From NCBI GenBank assembly GCA_029298735.1, contig JANSLP010000038.1, forward strand, positions 111,437 through 175,436: a stretch of DNA of 64,000 bases. The letters are read 5' to 3'. The notes below the pieces were generated by a model. That model saw nothing but the letters and a program-made list of their open reading frames with translations, ran no database searches and had not been told where the DNA came from. Made by a program: the position numbers and the translations under genes. Origin of the DNA: Ophiostoma sp. CBS 140.51. Lineage: Eukaryota; Ascomycota; Sordariomycetes; Ophiostomatales; Ophiostomataceae. Of the stretch, positions 11,539 through 22,884 are shown in pieces. Every line of letters begins with the position of its first letter. Position 1 is the first letter of the stretch.

Positions 11539-12074
11539 TGTGAGAAAATGTTTCGTTGAACTTGTTTTTTGATATCGCCAATTGCCCGTTAGAAAGCGTT
11601 CCTGAAGCTACCGAAAGCTCCCGCGTTCTTTCGTTATAGTGCAAACTCGCTGGAAAGGCCGTTTCGCGATGCCTTTGTTGCGGACGGCCGCAACAAGTGG
11701 TGGATGGGCAATCCGGTTGGTGCTTGGTCAAAAAGGGTTTGCCATGACCTTGCAGATAGAAAATAAATAAAAAGAACGTGAGTTTTCCCCGTTCCAAGGA
11801 GGTTTGGCCGATTGTGTCGCCGCGTCGCCCTCCTTTCCAAAATATGCGCATTCTCCCCCGCACGCGGTTTCACGTTATCAATCACGTGCATCTACCACAC
11901 GCTTCGCACCACTTAGATGCACGCTTTTAGCAGTTGCCAATTTTGAGAATCTTTAATTGACTTTTTAACGTCACAGCCTCGCCCAAATCGTCAGCAAACA
12001 GCACCTGGCCATATTTTCGAGCAATTGGGCCCATTTTCGACACCCGAGATGAGAGCGACACACCTTCCGCCATT
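11539..12074. promoter_or_regulatory. Divergent intergenic region (SAS2-like gene and 12075 gene)
   Basis: About 536 bases separate the two divergent start codons, so the stretch should hold both promoters. I cannot point to a specific factor site. The open frames inside it are short and featureless. Confidence 0.55.
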
Positions 12075-15000
12075 ATGATGGCCCCACGAATCGCCCTGCT
12101 CAAGGGCATGGCTCGACACGGCCCCGAACGACGGCCTGTCCCCCATCATCACAGCCCGCTCTGGACGACGTCAATATGCAGTGCTTTGCGGACTTTACGA
12201 TGCACCTCGACAGCCACGGTCAGCGTGATCCGCGCCGATGTTGACCGGCTGACCGGCCGCTCACGAACCTCTACACCCCGCCGCCAACGACGATACCGAC
12301 GGTTTCCCAAGTTCTTGAAAGAATCGCCGAATGCGACAATCGCGATGCGTCTCAAGAGCCGCTCGACGGCTCTGACCTTTGAGGCTTGGAAACGGTTCGA
12401 CGACGTGGCCCGCAGCAAGAGTTTGAGGCTGCCAGTGGTGGCGTTGCAGATGATGATCCGCAACGAGGAAGCAAACCGGCCAACAAGTCTGTCAGAGAGT
12501 CTTTGCGATCTAGCTGACTGGCGCGTTCGGCTCAATAGTCTGGCCTTCAAGGGCATCACCGAGGCTGATATACAGCATTGGGTATGGATTCTGGCGGCAC
12601 CCGACCCGGATGAGCGCATTGCGCGCTTTGTGTCCAACAGCGAGCGCCCCAAACCGCTGTTCTTGCTCTTTCAGTTGCTGCGGCGCGACGAGACGTTCCA
12701 CAAGGGAAGCTCATTGATTGGCATCTATAACCACATATCTCGACACCATGTGCGGTCACGAACGACACCGCCAGAGGCCGTACTGCCCTTTGGTGCTGTG
12801 CGCCGCACCCTCGACCCGGGACTTAACATGGCGCCGCAGACATTTGCCACGCTGCTTCGGCTGCTTGTCCACCATTACCTTCGCATATGGCCATCTGCTC
12901 TACCAGCTGTTGCGCGTCTTGTGGCAGAGTACGTCGAAACATTGCCGCGCATGGTCAAGCGGGGCGAGAGGCAGGCGTTTGCCGATGCCTGCCATATCTT
13001 CAACTACGCCCTGATGTTGTTCCAGCGCAAATCGCCCGTCAGCCCGGTGTTCCAGATGCGCTACAACTGGCGCGCCCAAAAGGTCTTGCTGGCCATGTCG
13101 ACGACTTTGCCACGACCACTGATTATCAACCGTGCTGGCTTCCGTGCCATTCGCCGCGTTATGTTGGCGCTCGGCAAGTCACCAGCTGAGCACAGAGTAG
13201 CCTTGCGTATGGCCCGCACATGGCCACCCTACCGACGTGACTGGGACGGCCGTGATGAGGAGCGTCAGCCACAAGACGATTTCAGCCGCAGCGCCCAGGC
13301 TGGTGTGCTAATGCGCGAGGCTGGTTATGCAGAGGTGGAACACGACCGAGCTCTCGGGGTGCTGGGCGGTGTGCTGCCAGGCGAGTTGCCGACTGTCCAG
13401 ACACGATCTCTAAGCCCACGTATATGGACTGGTAGTCAGGCCAGTCTCAACATTTTCTCCACCTGGGCGGCTCGGGTCAAAGCAACACGCGACGTTAACG
13501 AGGCATGGCACGAGTTCAAGGAAGCGCGGCTCACTACGGACGGCAATGCTATGCTGCCCAATACCCAAGTGTACGCTGAAATGTTCAAGAAGCTGCTGGC
13601 TGCGCCCGTCGCACGCCATCGCTCCTCATATACGTCCTCCCACTCTGAACAGCTGGACGGCAAAGAAATACTCCCTGGCGACGCCAAGGAAGTCTTTCCT
13701 GTCAATGATGCCACCCTGACACCCTTTGAGAAGCAGCGGTTACGCCCGCCCTCTGTAGCTACGCTCTACAGCCAGATGATCCATGGGGGCACACATCCAG
13801 TCGGTGACTGTCTCTCGGTCCTCTTGCAAAATGCACCGACGCTCGATACCGCAACAAAATATCTGCACGACAGCCAAATCAGCAGAGATATTATCGATGC
13901 TCTCAAATTACCACCTCCGCCTTCTTCCAATTCCTCACCTTTCTCCCACTCACGAAAATCATCACATCACCACCACCATAAACACCACCATAAGCAAAAA
14001 CAGCCTTCACCTCTATCCCTCGATCTCCTCCGTGGCATTCCCCTCCCCAACTTTAATGCATACATCTACTTAATGTGCCGTTTCCAGCCCCGACTGACGG
14101 CCGAACCTGCCCGTCTCGGCAAACAGCGCCGGACGGGCCTTATCCACCATGCCATTCACCTCTGCGCCCATCGCCTGCCGCCTAACACGACAGAAGGCCG
14201 CACATACAAGGCGCCGTGGCACAACATCATGCGAACCCTCGCACAGCCCAAGCTCATGGTCAGCCCAGAGCATACCGACGACCGGCGGTTCCAAGACACC
14301 GAGGCGTTGGCGCTAGCGCTCAAGGTCTTTGAGCAGGTCTCTCGGGTCGGTGGTGTCGACACTGTCTTGTTTGAGAGCTTCTGCAAGGTCGTGGGAAAGT
14401 CTTTGCGATGGGCCGATCTGACACCCCCTGCTGCCAAGGATGCCTCTGAGAGTGCACCTGCCGACAAGATACTTGAGGGCATCATGCAGTCACAGGCCGT
14501 CAATGCTTCTCCAACTCCAACCACCGTACAAATGGAAGCCGAACTGCTACGCAAAGCACAGGCTGCGCTGGTATCCGCCTTTGAAGAGATGACACTGCTG
14601 TCCGTCTTTGAGGCCGATGCAGACGCAAACGGAATTAGCGGCGACGACCCCCTGGCACCAGTCCCCTTTACAGCCGCCCACCACCCAGCGACACCGCACA
14701 ATATCACGGCAGGAGCCATTCAGGGCTACCTGCAGACACTCGGCTACCTCGGCGACACGGACGCCATGATGCGCGCTATGCGCTGGGTACTCCGCACTTG
14801 GGACGATATTACCGTTCTTGAGGACGCCAAGGATCCAGACGATGGCCAGCATGCTACCATGGGCCGCGTGTTTGTCATGTTCCGGGCGTTTGTCGAGGGT
14901 CTTGAGGGCGGCAACGGTATCGGCGACTCATCGTCGCCCTGGCAGGTGACCTGGCTCGAAGACCAGCTGCGGCGGCTTCACGACCGCGGCTGTACATGGC

Positions 15001-15095
15001 GCTCACCGTCCAGTGCGGACGCCGACGAGTACGTGCGCTGGCATAGACAGGCGCACAATGAAGCCTTCTGGGCGCAAGTGCGGCCTCATGTTTAG
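12075..15095 (+). CDS. Large predicted mitochondrial protein, possibly helical-repeat (PPR-like)
   Basis: A single exon of 1006 residues with no family motif that I recognise firmly. The first 90 or so residues are rich in Arg, Ser and Thr and nearly free of acidic residues, as expected for a mitochondrial import signal. Much of the rest looks like successive amphipathic helices, as in large fungal pentatricopeptide-like proteins that act on mitochondrial RNA or translation. That reading is an inference. A His/Lys-rich low-complexity stretch lies near 13957-14010. The C-terminal part, with a QGYLQTLGYLGDTDAMMRAM segment, again looks helical. Two adjacent ATGs occur at 12075 and 12078 and another in-frame ATG at 12111, so the exact start is uncertain. 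The length and unbroken frame make it a real gene. Confidence 0.7.
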   Translation: MMAPRIALLKGMARHGPERRPVPHHHSPLWTTSICSALRTLRCTSTATVSVIRADVDRLTGRSRTSTPRRQRRYRRFPKFLKESPNATIAMRLKSRSTALTFEAWKRFDDVARSKSLRLPVVALQMMIRNEEANRPTSLSESLCDLADWRVRLNSLAFKGITEADIQHWVWILAAPDPDERIARFVSNSERPKPLFLLFQLLRRDETFHKGSSLIGIYNHISRHHVRSRTTPPEAVLPFGAVRRTLDPGLNMAPQTFATLLRLLVHHYLRIWPSALPAVARLVAEYVETLPRMVKRGERQAFADACHIFNYALMLFQRKSPVSPVFQMRYNWRAQKVLLAMSTTLPRPLIINRAGFRAIRRVMLALGKSPAEHRVALRMARTWPPYRRDWDGRDEERQPQDDFSRSAQAGVLMREAGYAEVEHDRALGVLGGVLPGELPTVQTRSLSPRIWTGSQASLNIFSTWAARVKATRDVNEAWHEFKEARLTTDGNAMLPNTQVYAEMFKKLLAAPVARHRSSYTSSHSEQLDGKEILPGDAKEVFPVNDATLTPFEKQRLRPPSVATLYSQMIHGGTHPVGDCLSVLLQNAPTLDTATKYLHDSQISRDIIDALKLPPPPSSNSSPFSHSRKSSHHHHHKHHHKQKQPSPLSLDLLRGIPLPNFNAYIYLMCRFQPRLTAEPARLGKQRRTGLIHHAIHLCAHRLPPNTTEGRTYKAPWHNIMRTLAQPKLMVSPEHTDDRRFQDTEALALALKVFEQVSRVGGVDTVLFESFCKVVGKSLRWADLTPPAAKDASESAPADKILEGIMQSQAVNASPTPTTVQMEAELLRKAQAALVSAFEEMTLLSVFEADADANGISGDDPLAPVPFTAAHHPATPHNITAGAIQGYLQTLGYLGDTDAMMRAMRWVLRTWDDITVLEDAKDPDDGQHATMGRVFVMFRAFVEGLEGGNGIGDSSSPWQVTWLEDQLRRLHDRGCTWRSPSSADADEYVRWHRQAHNEAFWAQVRPHV

Positions 15096-16101
15096 GTCAA
15101 GCTTCTGATCTGACCTACTATGTATGATATAATAACTGTATATACAAGCGAAGATACGCTTATGAAAATACTTTACGATACAATAGACATGAAAAAGGAC
15201 AAATAAAAAAAATAGTGAAAGAATCAAACATTTTAAGAACAAATGTTCGTAGTCAGGATGTTCGCTTATTAAAATACAGTGCAGGTTATAAACATATCGA
15301 GTATTGCCTTTTAGAATTAGGACACACCTCAGCGCCAAGGGTCCGGTCACCAACCAACCACCGGCCCGCTCCTCCCGTAATACTTGTACAAGGGGTTTCA
15401 CGTCTTGAAGGTGAATTAATACGGCGAGAGCAGCGACATCACGATGCACAACAAACTGTCGGCGCAAGGGGACTGCTCATGCTCAGGTTTTATTCCTTAT
15501 TTTACTATACATTTGATTTGACCCTTAAGCCCTATTTACAGTGGCTTTTCACACTACACCACACACAACAGTTTCACCAGCCTCCTCACATTTTATCAAA
15601 TCCTCGATTCTTATTTTATCATCTGGTCGTGTGACGTGCCAGAGCCTCGCATAAGGCTGTCAAAAGTCACCGTCATATCTCCAGTATATGAATGATTGGC
15701 CATGATACGTCAAAGTCAAAGAAAACTTGACGAGATTTGTTTTTGCGAGTAGTAGTGCTAGAAGGTTCGCCGCGGTAAACCTGATTTTACGTGAATGAGC
15801 TCACCTCTCACATTTATTTCATTTTCATCTCATCTATTTTTTCAACCGAAGTAGCTACAGCCTTGCGATAATTATTTTGCACACCGCCTCTAATAAAAAA
15901 AAAACCCTCTCGCCTGGTCTTGCACCCTCTCTTTGCTCATCCCGACCATCTTCTCATCACATCGCGACCGGCGTCTTTTATTCTTCTTTTTCTTTTATTC
16001 TTTTCTTTTCGATCATTCATGGCAGCTTTCCAACGTATGTGGCCACGGACTCCGACACCATAACTAAGGCATTTTGAAAGGCAAAAGGCCCGTGACAAGG
16101 G
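15096..16101. other. Intergenic, about 1 kb, AT-rich
   Basis: This holds the 3' flank of the 12075 gene and the promoter and leader of the methyltransferase gene. It is more AT-rich than its surroundings and has pyrimidine runs near 15800-16020. No gene or RNA is recognisable. Confidence 0.6.
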
Positions 16102-19100
16102 GTGCCAAAATTCGTCCTCGACTTCACTCTCGCCATGCCTCGTCTTGCCAACGAAAGCCCCATCAGCCTCACGGAGTCTGAGGACGAGATATCGCTTCTA
16201 TACCCAGAGCAGCAGGTCAGACAAGACAGCCTACAATCGGTCTCCTCATCCTCATCAGAGGATGTGTTGATTTTGAACGACGGCCCTAGCGACAGCATCA
16301 GCGACAGCCCCGAAGCCTCTCATGACGAGAGCCCCGACAGTTTCCCCGATAACATCAGCGAGCAAACTTTGAGCCTCGAGGACGATGGTTTCGCCTCTGA
16401 AGACCTCTCTCCCTCGGTTGCCCACGCGACATTTGACGACGAGCCGCCCGCTTTTGAGGCTTCGGCTTCAGACACCGGGCTTGCTGCCGCTGGTGGCATG
16501 GTCATTCACCTACCGCAATCAACGCTCATCAACCCACGATCCGTCGCCACAAATTACGTGCCGCCACTTCCAGTCAGCAGAGAGCGACAAGCCGTCGATG
16601 TCTTGTCCCGCCTGGCCGAGCGCGTGAGCCTAGAGCCAGACAACGCCGCAAAAAAGGCAGGCTCAGAGTTTGTCTACATCGATCTAGACGATTTCGAGAT
16701 CTACATCCAGGACACTGATGCCAAGAACCGCCTGCGTTCGCTGCACTTTCTGGGCGCCGGCAAGAAGAACAACAACCGCATGTACTTCGATGGCGTACTC
16801 AGCGTTGGAGATACGAGGTTTCACGTGCAAAAGGTGCCCTTTGACAAAGCTCCTGTCGACCATTACGGGACACAGTTCGACACCGTTCGAGGCCATATCA
16901 GCATTCGGTCTCTATTAAATGCGGGCCGTGAGATATACTACCGCCTTGGCCAGCCATCTGTCGTCTATGCTCGATTTTATAACCCTTACGTGTGGGTCGC
17001 CGACCTGGGCAAGCACTTTATCGACTTCGTGGACAAGGTGACTGACCGGGACCGTGATGTACGCATCTCGCACTTTCGACGCCAGTTTTCAAAGTGGCTA
17101 CGCAAGACCCACGGCAAGTCCCCGGCCGTTGCCGCCTGGAGAGAGCAGTACGGCGCCAGCCGTGACGACTTCGGCCCCGCTGTCATCGCCTATGGCGACT
17201 ATTTGTGGAAGGAAGCGGCGGACGTCTTTGGAGTGCGATTCACGCGCGACCTTGGTTTCTTCCGTGAGACCATCTCATTCGAATGCTACAAGACACACGG
17301 GCCTCGAGTCCCAGAAGGCCACAAGCCCTCCATGCCACTTCCAACCGTTGTCACACCATACATGTACTACATGTTCAAGGACATGGCCATTGGGCCGTAC
17401 CTGCAGAGCACACCAGGCAAGCACGTCCCCGACCGCATCGACGGCAATCTTATCCTCCCGAGGCAACGTGCGCCTTTCATTACGGGCTCGTCGTCGAGCT
17501 CGACGACCGATGATAATAGACGAAAGAGGGCAATTCGGCCTGGCGATCTGATTTCTACGTGGCCCGACGGCGCTGTTACCGGTAGTAAGTGGCCGCCCAC
17601 AGCCGAAAAGTCAAAACTCTGGTACGCGCTCGTGCATCGCATGATTGAGCCGAAACGCGCCCGCGACCACCAGCGCTCTTTTGACGTTGTCTGGCTATAT
17701 CGGCCAGAGCACACTCCTTGCGGCAACATGAAATACCCGTGGGACAAGGAGCTTTTCATGGCCGACCACTGCACGTGCGCCGAAAATGATGGCAAAGGCA
17801 AAGGCCAGAAGGACCACTCGATCCAGGAAGACGAAGTCGCCGCTGTACACTCTGTCGAGTGGTTCGGCGGGCCAGAAACAACGGCCGACTTCTTCGTCAG
17901 ACAAACGTACCTGCACGGCGAACGGAGTTGGGCGCAGCTACGCCTCGGCCACATTTTCTGTGAGAAAAGCACCAACGAGGCGACACGCCAGAGTGCCTTT
18001 GCGCCCTACTTTGGAACGGTACAGGACCCTGTCGAAAGCATTGGTGTGTTCGAAAAAGAGCCCAACTACGTTACCGGCGATACAGTACTTGCTGTGCTCT
18101 CCAAGAACGATAAACGGTCGGAGCCCTATGAGATCGAAGCTGTCCTTGATAAGCACGGGCAGCCGTCGCTTCTGACTGGATTTCGTCTCCGTCGACTATT
18201 ACGGCGAAACGAAGCCGACCCCAGCTCGCCGCACGCGCCGCCAAACGAGCTACTATACACCGACCAAACCGTTGTCGTCACGAAGGCATCACGCATCTTT
18301 GGTCGGTGTGTAGTGAGAATCTTCCCCGCTAGTATCAAGAAGATACCGACCCCATACGACCGTGGTGGCGCGGGCAACGTCTTTTATATGACGCACCGAC
18401 TCGGCGACGAGCACGAGCCCCGTGTGGTGCCGCTAGATGCAGCCAAAGATGCGCCAGGTCTACGACAAGGCTTTGACCCGGCCACGCCAGTGCCTCGATT
18501 ACGCGCGCTCGAGCTTTTCTGTGGCTGTGGAAACTTGGGTCGTGGCATCGAGGACGGGGGTGCCACCGAGACGCGCTGTGCCAATGACATTTGGCCAGTA
18601 GCCATCCACACGTTCATGGCCAATGTCGCCTCGCCCGATACCGTGCAACCATTTATCGGCTCGGCTGATACACTCCTAGAGCAGGCTATTGGACATAGCG
18701 AGTCTTCTCCGGCGACAGGTATCCCGGCGCCAGGAGATATCGACTTCATCTCCGGCGGCAGCCCCTGCCAAGGCTTTTCGGGATTGACAAATGACAAGGA
18801 AGATAGCCGCCAGTACAAGAACCGCTCGATGGTTGCGTCCTTTGCCTCCTTCGTGGATCTGTATCGGCCCAAGTTTGGGATCTTAGAAAACGTTCCTGCC
18901 ATCGTCAACGGCAAGAAATGCCGCAAGAATAGGCGAGAGGATATCTTCGGCCAGCTGCTGTGCTCGCTCGTGGGCCTCGGGTACCAACTGCGTATGATGT
19001 TGGGTAACTCTTGGTCGTACGGCGCTCCCCAACGGCGGCAACGGGTCTTTCTCATCTTCGCAGCACCTGGTTACCAGTTGCCGGACATCCCACTTCCATC

Positions 19101-20331
19101 TCACGGCTCCGAGTTTACCATTAGGTGTCAGCGCACTATCGGCATGCTGGCAACAGGCGAACCCATTGTCGGGACCGGGCATGATGCCGTGACCACCGCA
19201 TTTCCCATCGTCTCAGCCGGGCAGGCAACGGCGGATCTGACAAACGACCCAGCGGCAGCAATCGACGATGCCATCGTCGATATCTGTGTGCGACATCCGG
19301 ACCACCGTATCGTGGCGGCCGAAAGCGACGATATGCAGCACAAGATGGCTGCAATCCCCACGCAGCCTTATGGCATGGGCCTTGCGGAGGCACGACGCAC
19401 GCAGCACTTTAAGTTGACGGGCTTTGCCGCGTTGTTCAACAAGACTGCGCTGGCCAAGGAAATCACCAAAGCCTACAAACGCACGAACCCAAAGCAGCTA
19501 TTTAAGACGGTGCGCACAACCTGCTCCGTAGCAGATGCACGGTCGGCAGGCGATCTGCATTGGCAAGACCCGCGGGCTTTGAGCATTCTCGAGATTCGGC
19601 GCGCCCAGGGCATCCCAGACGACGATCTTCTGCTTCGAAATGCCAAGGCGGACCAGTGGAGGCTGGTGGGAAACGCTGTTGCACGGCAAATCGCCCTTGC
19701 TCTGGGTCTTTCTTTGCGGGAAGCATGGTTGGGCACTTTGTGTGAGGATAGAAGACCGGTGCCGCCCATACGTGTGCCAGCATCTGTACCGGAGGCGGTT
19801 TTGGTGCGTGGGTCGAGCTTCGACAGCGGTTCGGAGGACGAGCTGGGCCGTGATATTGGCGGAGATGTACCTACCATCGCAGGGTCACCAACGCTGACCA
19901 CAACTACGACAACTACCGCGACGTTAGTGACGACCTTAACACTCACGACGACAACCACATCTACCCTACAAGGGCAGTCGACGCCGGACAAGATGACAAA
20001 CAAGGGCCCCCGTTTCGACCACTTGCCGTTCAAGCAGAACCGCATTTTTCAGACAACTGTCCGCAACAAGGTTTCGTTGTCTCCAGCTACTGCGCCTTCC
20101 TCCCAAATGAAGCGGCCAGCCATGTCCCAGGATGATGGGCAGGACGAACTATCGGACGAATTTGTCGTGGCCAAGCGGCCACGATCTTGGCCTCAGTCGC
20201 GGTCACCACCCATCATCTTAGACAGCGATAGCGGTGACGACGACGACTATGTGAAGTCGTCTAAGCGCCAGCCTGGTGGAGATAGAGCTGTGTTTGTGGA
20301 TGATGCCGGCGAGCACTGTCATTGTGATTGA
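16102..20331 (+). CDS. dim-2: DIM-2-type DNA (cytosine-5) methyltransferase
   Basis: This predicts a nuclear DNA cytosine-5 methyltransferase of the fungal DIM-2 family, which in Neurospora carries out all cytosine methylation at H3K9me3/HP1-marked DNA. It is a single exon of 1409 residues; the Neurospora protein is of similar size. The N-terminal 130 residues are Ser/Asp/Glu-rich. Two BAH-like regions follow, roughly 480-640 and 640-745. Catalytic motifs are in canonical order: motif I LELFCGCGNLG from residue 803, motif IV SPCQGFSG with nucleophile Cys889, motif VI ENV at 929, motif VIII QRRQRVFLIF from 977 and motif X VGNAVA from 1189. The tail has a Thr-rich stretch and basic and acidic runs. 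An ATG at 16135 in good context would give 1398 residues and may be the true start. All catalytic residues are intact. Confidence 0.93.
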   Translation: MPKFVLDFTLAMPRLANESPISLTESEDEISLLYPEQQVRQDSLQSVSSSSSEDVLILNDGPSDSISDSPEASHDESPDSFPDNISEQTLSLEDDGFASEDLSPSVAHATFDDEPPAFEASASDTGLAAAGGMVIHLPQSTLINPRSVATNYVPPLPVSRERQAVDVLSRLAERVSLEPDNAAKKAGSEFVYIDLDDFEIYIQDTDAKNRLRSLHFLGAGKKNNNRMYFDGVLSVGDTRFHVQKVPFDKAPVDHYGTQFDTVRGHISIRSLLNAGREIYYRLGQPSVVYARFYNPYVWVADLGKHFIDFVDKVTDRDRDVRISHFRRQFSKWLRKTHGKSPAVAAWREQYGASRDDFGPAVIAYGDYLWKEAADVFGVRFTRDLGFFRETISFECYKTHGPRVPEGHKPSMPLPTVVTPYMYYMFKDMAIGPYLQSTPGKHVPDRIDGNLILPRQRAPFITGSSSSSTTDDNRRKRAIRPGDLISTWPDGAVTGSKWPPTAEKSKLWYALVHRMIEPKRARDHQRSFDVVWLYRPEHTPCGNMKYPWDKELFMADHCTCAENDGKGKGQKDHSIQEDEVAAVHSVEWFGGPETTADFFVRQTYLHGERSWAQLRLGHIFCEKSTNEATRQSAFAPYFGTVQDPVESIGVFEKEPNYVTGDTVLAVLSKNDKRSEPYEIEAVLDKHGQPSLLTGFRLRRLLRRNEADPSSPHAPPNELLYTDQTVVVTKASRIFGRCVVRIFPASIKKIPTPYDRGGAGNVFYMTHRLGDEHEPRVVPLDAAKDAPGLRQGFDPATPVPRLRALELFCGCGNLGRGIEDGGATETRCANDIWPVAIHTFMANVASPDTVQPFIGSADTLLEQAIGHSESSPATGIPAPGDIDFISGGSPCQGFSGLTNDKEDSRQYKNRSMVASFASFVDLYRPKFGILENVPAIVNGKKCRKNRREDIFGQLLCSLVGLGYQLRMMLGNSWSYGAPQRRQRVFLIFAAPGYQLPDIPLPSHGSEFTIRCQRTIGMLATGEPIVGTGHDAVTTAFPIVSAGQATADLTNDPAAAIDDAIVDICVRHPDHRIVAAESDDMQHKMAAIPTQPYGMGLAEARRTQHFKLTGFAALFNKTALAKEITKAYKRTNPKQLFKTVRTTCSVADARSAGDLHWQDPRALSILEIRRAQGIPDDDLLLRNAKADQWRLVGNAVARQIALALGLSLREAWLGTLCEDRRPVPPIRVPASVPEAVLVRGSSFDSGSEDELGRDIGGDVPTIAGSPTLTTTTTTTATLVTTLTLTTTTTSTLQGQSTPDKMTNKGPRFDHLPFKQNRIFQTTVRNKVSLSPATAPSSQMKRPAMSQDDGQDELSDEFVVAKRPRSWPQSRSPPIILDSDSGDDDDYVKSSKRQPGGDRAVFVDDAGEHCHCD

Positions 20332-22884
20332 CTAAGTTCTGACGATAGAATGGTCGGGATGGCTGGAAAGGAAACGTGATAGGAAATGATAATGAAAGTC
20401 AGGCAGGACGAAAAGAAAGAGAACGAGGAAAAAGGGGGGTACAGGCGCACCTGCCGTTTGCTCTGCAGTGTTCTTACCACGTTCTTACCATTTTCTTTGC
20501 ATATGGGAAGTAAAGAAGGAACGACTGGGATTGGTAATTGTTCGACACCAGTAACGATAGACAATGTTACGAATAAAAAATAAACATCGAGTGTTAAAAT
20601 ATATTACGATTTAATCAGTTGACAAGTTGCACCAAAAGATAATAACCTTTAATTAGGACATAAAATGTTGTTGTGTTCTACAATATTGAGAAGACTGTAG
20701 GGAAGGCGCACTTGGCCATGCGCCTGCCTCACTTACATTTCATGTTAGAGGGAAGGAGCAAAACTCACCAGAAGGGTAAGCACGATGTTGACAAAAGGGG
20801 CATTTTTAAAGGTAAAATATTACGACCTTTTCTCCCCCTATGCATATCTATTTGTCTCTCATATCAGCCTCATTGACTTCCCCGTCCACTCTCGTTTTCC
20901 CTACTTGTGTTTGTGGTGGGCCTAGAACCGTCTTCTCCTGCTTCCCTTTCGCATTTCTTCTGTTTCATGGCTTGATTATGCAAGCTTTTCACTGGTTCTT
21001 ATTTTCTCTCTCCGCCCCAACTGTCCTCTGTCGACCCATTTTACCATACTTCCCACCTCTCGTCGACTTGTTTGCTGTTTGCCGCCCAGTGAACACGGTG
21101 GAGAGAGACGGTCGCACGGCAAAGGCCCAGCGCTTGTTGCTTTGGGCAAAGTCCTTGGTGAGCTGTGGTGAGTTGTGGTGGGACGTTGAAGTTGCCCAAT
21201 CATAACTCGGCTTGCGTTTGTTTCAGTGCTGGACGGAAACAGCCAGGGGTCGTTCTGAGGCCTGTTGGGGACTGGGTGGGAGCGCTCCCAGCAGAAAGGT
21301 CCAGGAACCAACCGAGCCAAAGATCTCCACCCTGGATGGCGATTGGCGGAGAGCAGCCGGCAGGGGCTATTTTTGGTGTTTCGGTGGAGACACCACTTAC
21401 ACAGCTGTGAACTTGGCCATTGTTAACAAATAGGGCCAGATTCGACAGTCCTTTGACGACTTTACGACCTTTGTTTCTTGACGCGCTCAGACTTGGGTCG
21501 GGGAAGGGAAGAACGGCATCCGGGTGGTGCATACCGGGGTGAGTTCGTGGGAACAGGCAGCGAAAAGCAAAGGCACAAAGACGACGACGATACTCTACCG
21601 ACCACCTGGCGAAATGAGGCCAGAACAAGAGACCGCAGACGTCCATTTTGCGTAAGACTTCTTCTCTCAATGGTGAGTTTTCCCTCGTATTTTGCTTCTT
21701 ATTTTTGAACTTGCTATTTTCATACTGACTACTCAAAGGAGGCACGAGAAAAGCTCAACATGCTCACGACTGGTCACCATTAACACCTAGGTCCATCCTT
21801 GCCCTTGTCTCATCCTTGTCAACAAAAGGTCTGGACCTTGTTTGGCGTCTATAGAGCGGATGCACATTCTTTTCTTGATGCACATCGACGCTTCTATTTT
21901 CTTCAAACGACTGGCTCGAATCGACTGAAGTATAGAAGAAGACCCGAGCACCACTCTGCTTTTCTCTCGGTTTCCCCTTCCCGTCTCCCGTTCTCGTCAC
22001 GCGTTTCTGTTTTCAACCTGTTTTGTGGCGTGGAATCTGTCTTTCCTTTCTCCAGTCGCCATCACACTCTTTTACTCCTCGTTATCTTCCTCTCCCGGAT
22101 ACCACGGCATACATTCTTTTTTGCCTTGCTCTCTTTTCGTGCCCAACATTCTTTTGCATTCACAAGCACTTTTTCCGTTTCCTTAGTCTTTCCTACTCTC
22201 GCCCTGTTTCAGTTCTCTTGTGACTATTTCCTATTCTACATATTGTTTCGAGTCACAGCCCAGGGCCCAGACCTTTCTTTTTCCACCTTTACGGTCAAAT
22301 TCAATCTCGACATTTCACCTCCTTTACTCGTCCATCCCTACATCTCTACTATCTCGACTTGTCGACCTCGTTCACTACAATTATTATGCTTTTCTTTACT
22401 AGCAGTGCTGCTTTGTTTGTCCCTTTCTCTGTTGCAGCTCCTTTCGCTCCTCTTTTTACCCTCTTTGTTCATTGTCACTACTTGAACCAACAAAACCTCC
22501 TTGCTTTTTGTTTACTTGGTCTTTGAACTCTCAATGCACCTTGTTCACGGTCTCTCTTTCAATACCCATTGAGCACAAACACATCAAGACAACAACACGT
22601 CACTGCACCTCTCCCTTTGCCCCATTTTTGACGCTCTTTCTTTCTCAACTTGATTTTTTTGCTCGCCTTGACGCAATTCTTGTCGTTCCCTATTTCCACA
22701 AAACTATTAAGACAGCCGGCTTTCTGTCATCGACCCTCGCAAACGACACTCGTTCTTGATCTCCTTTCGCCTATTTCGTCCACCCGACACTCTTTTCCGG
22801 ATATACATACTTAAAACACTAAAGCTGGTCTTTACCACTCAAATCATCACAAAATCATCAATCACGACCTCAGCAAGTTACAGC
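20332..22884. other. Intergenic and probable long pyrimidine-rich leader, about 2.5 kb
   Basis: From about 21780 to 22880 the plus strand is strongly C/T-rich, as expected for a long fungal promoter or 5' untranslated region of the secreted-protein gene that follows. The open frames here encode biased Leu/Phe/Ser peptides without domains. A frame open from 22756 runs into the next gene but lacks start-site support. Confidence 0.55.

Noticed and set aside
10142..11572. 476-codon plus-strand frame antisense to the SAS2-like gene
   Set aside because: Its Ser/Val/Gly-rich product mirrors the low-complexity N-terminal part of the acetyltransferase on the other strand. No family motif is seen.
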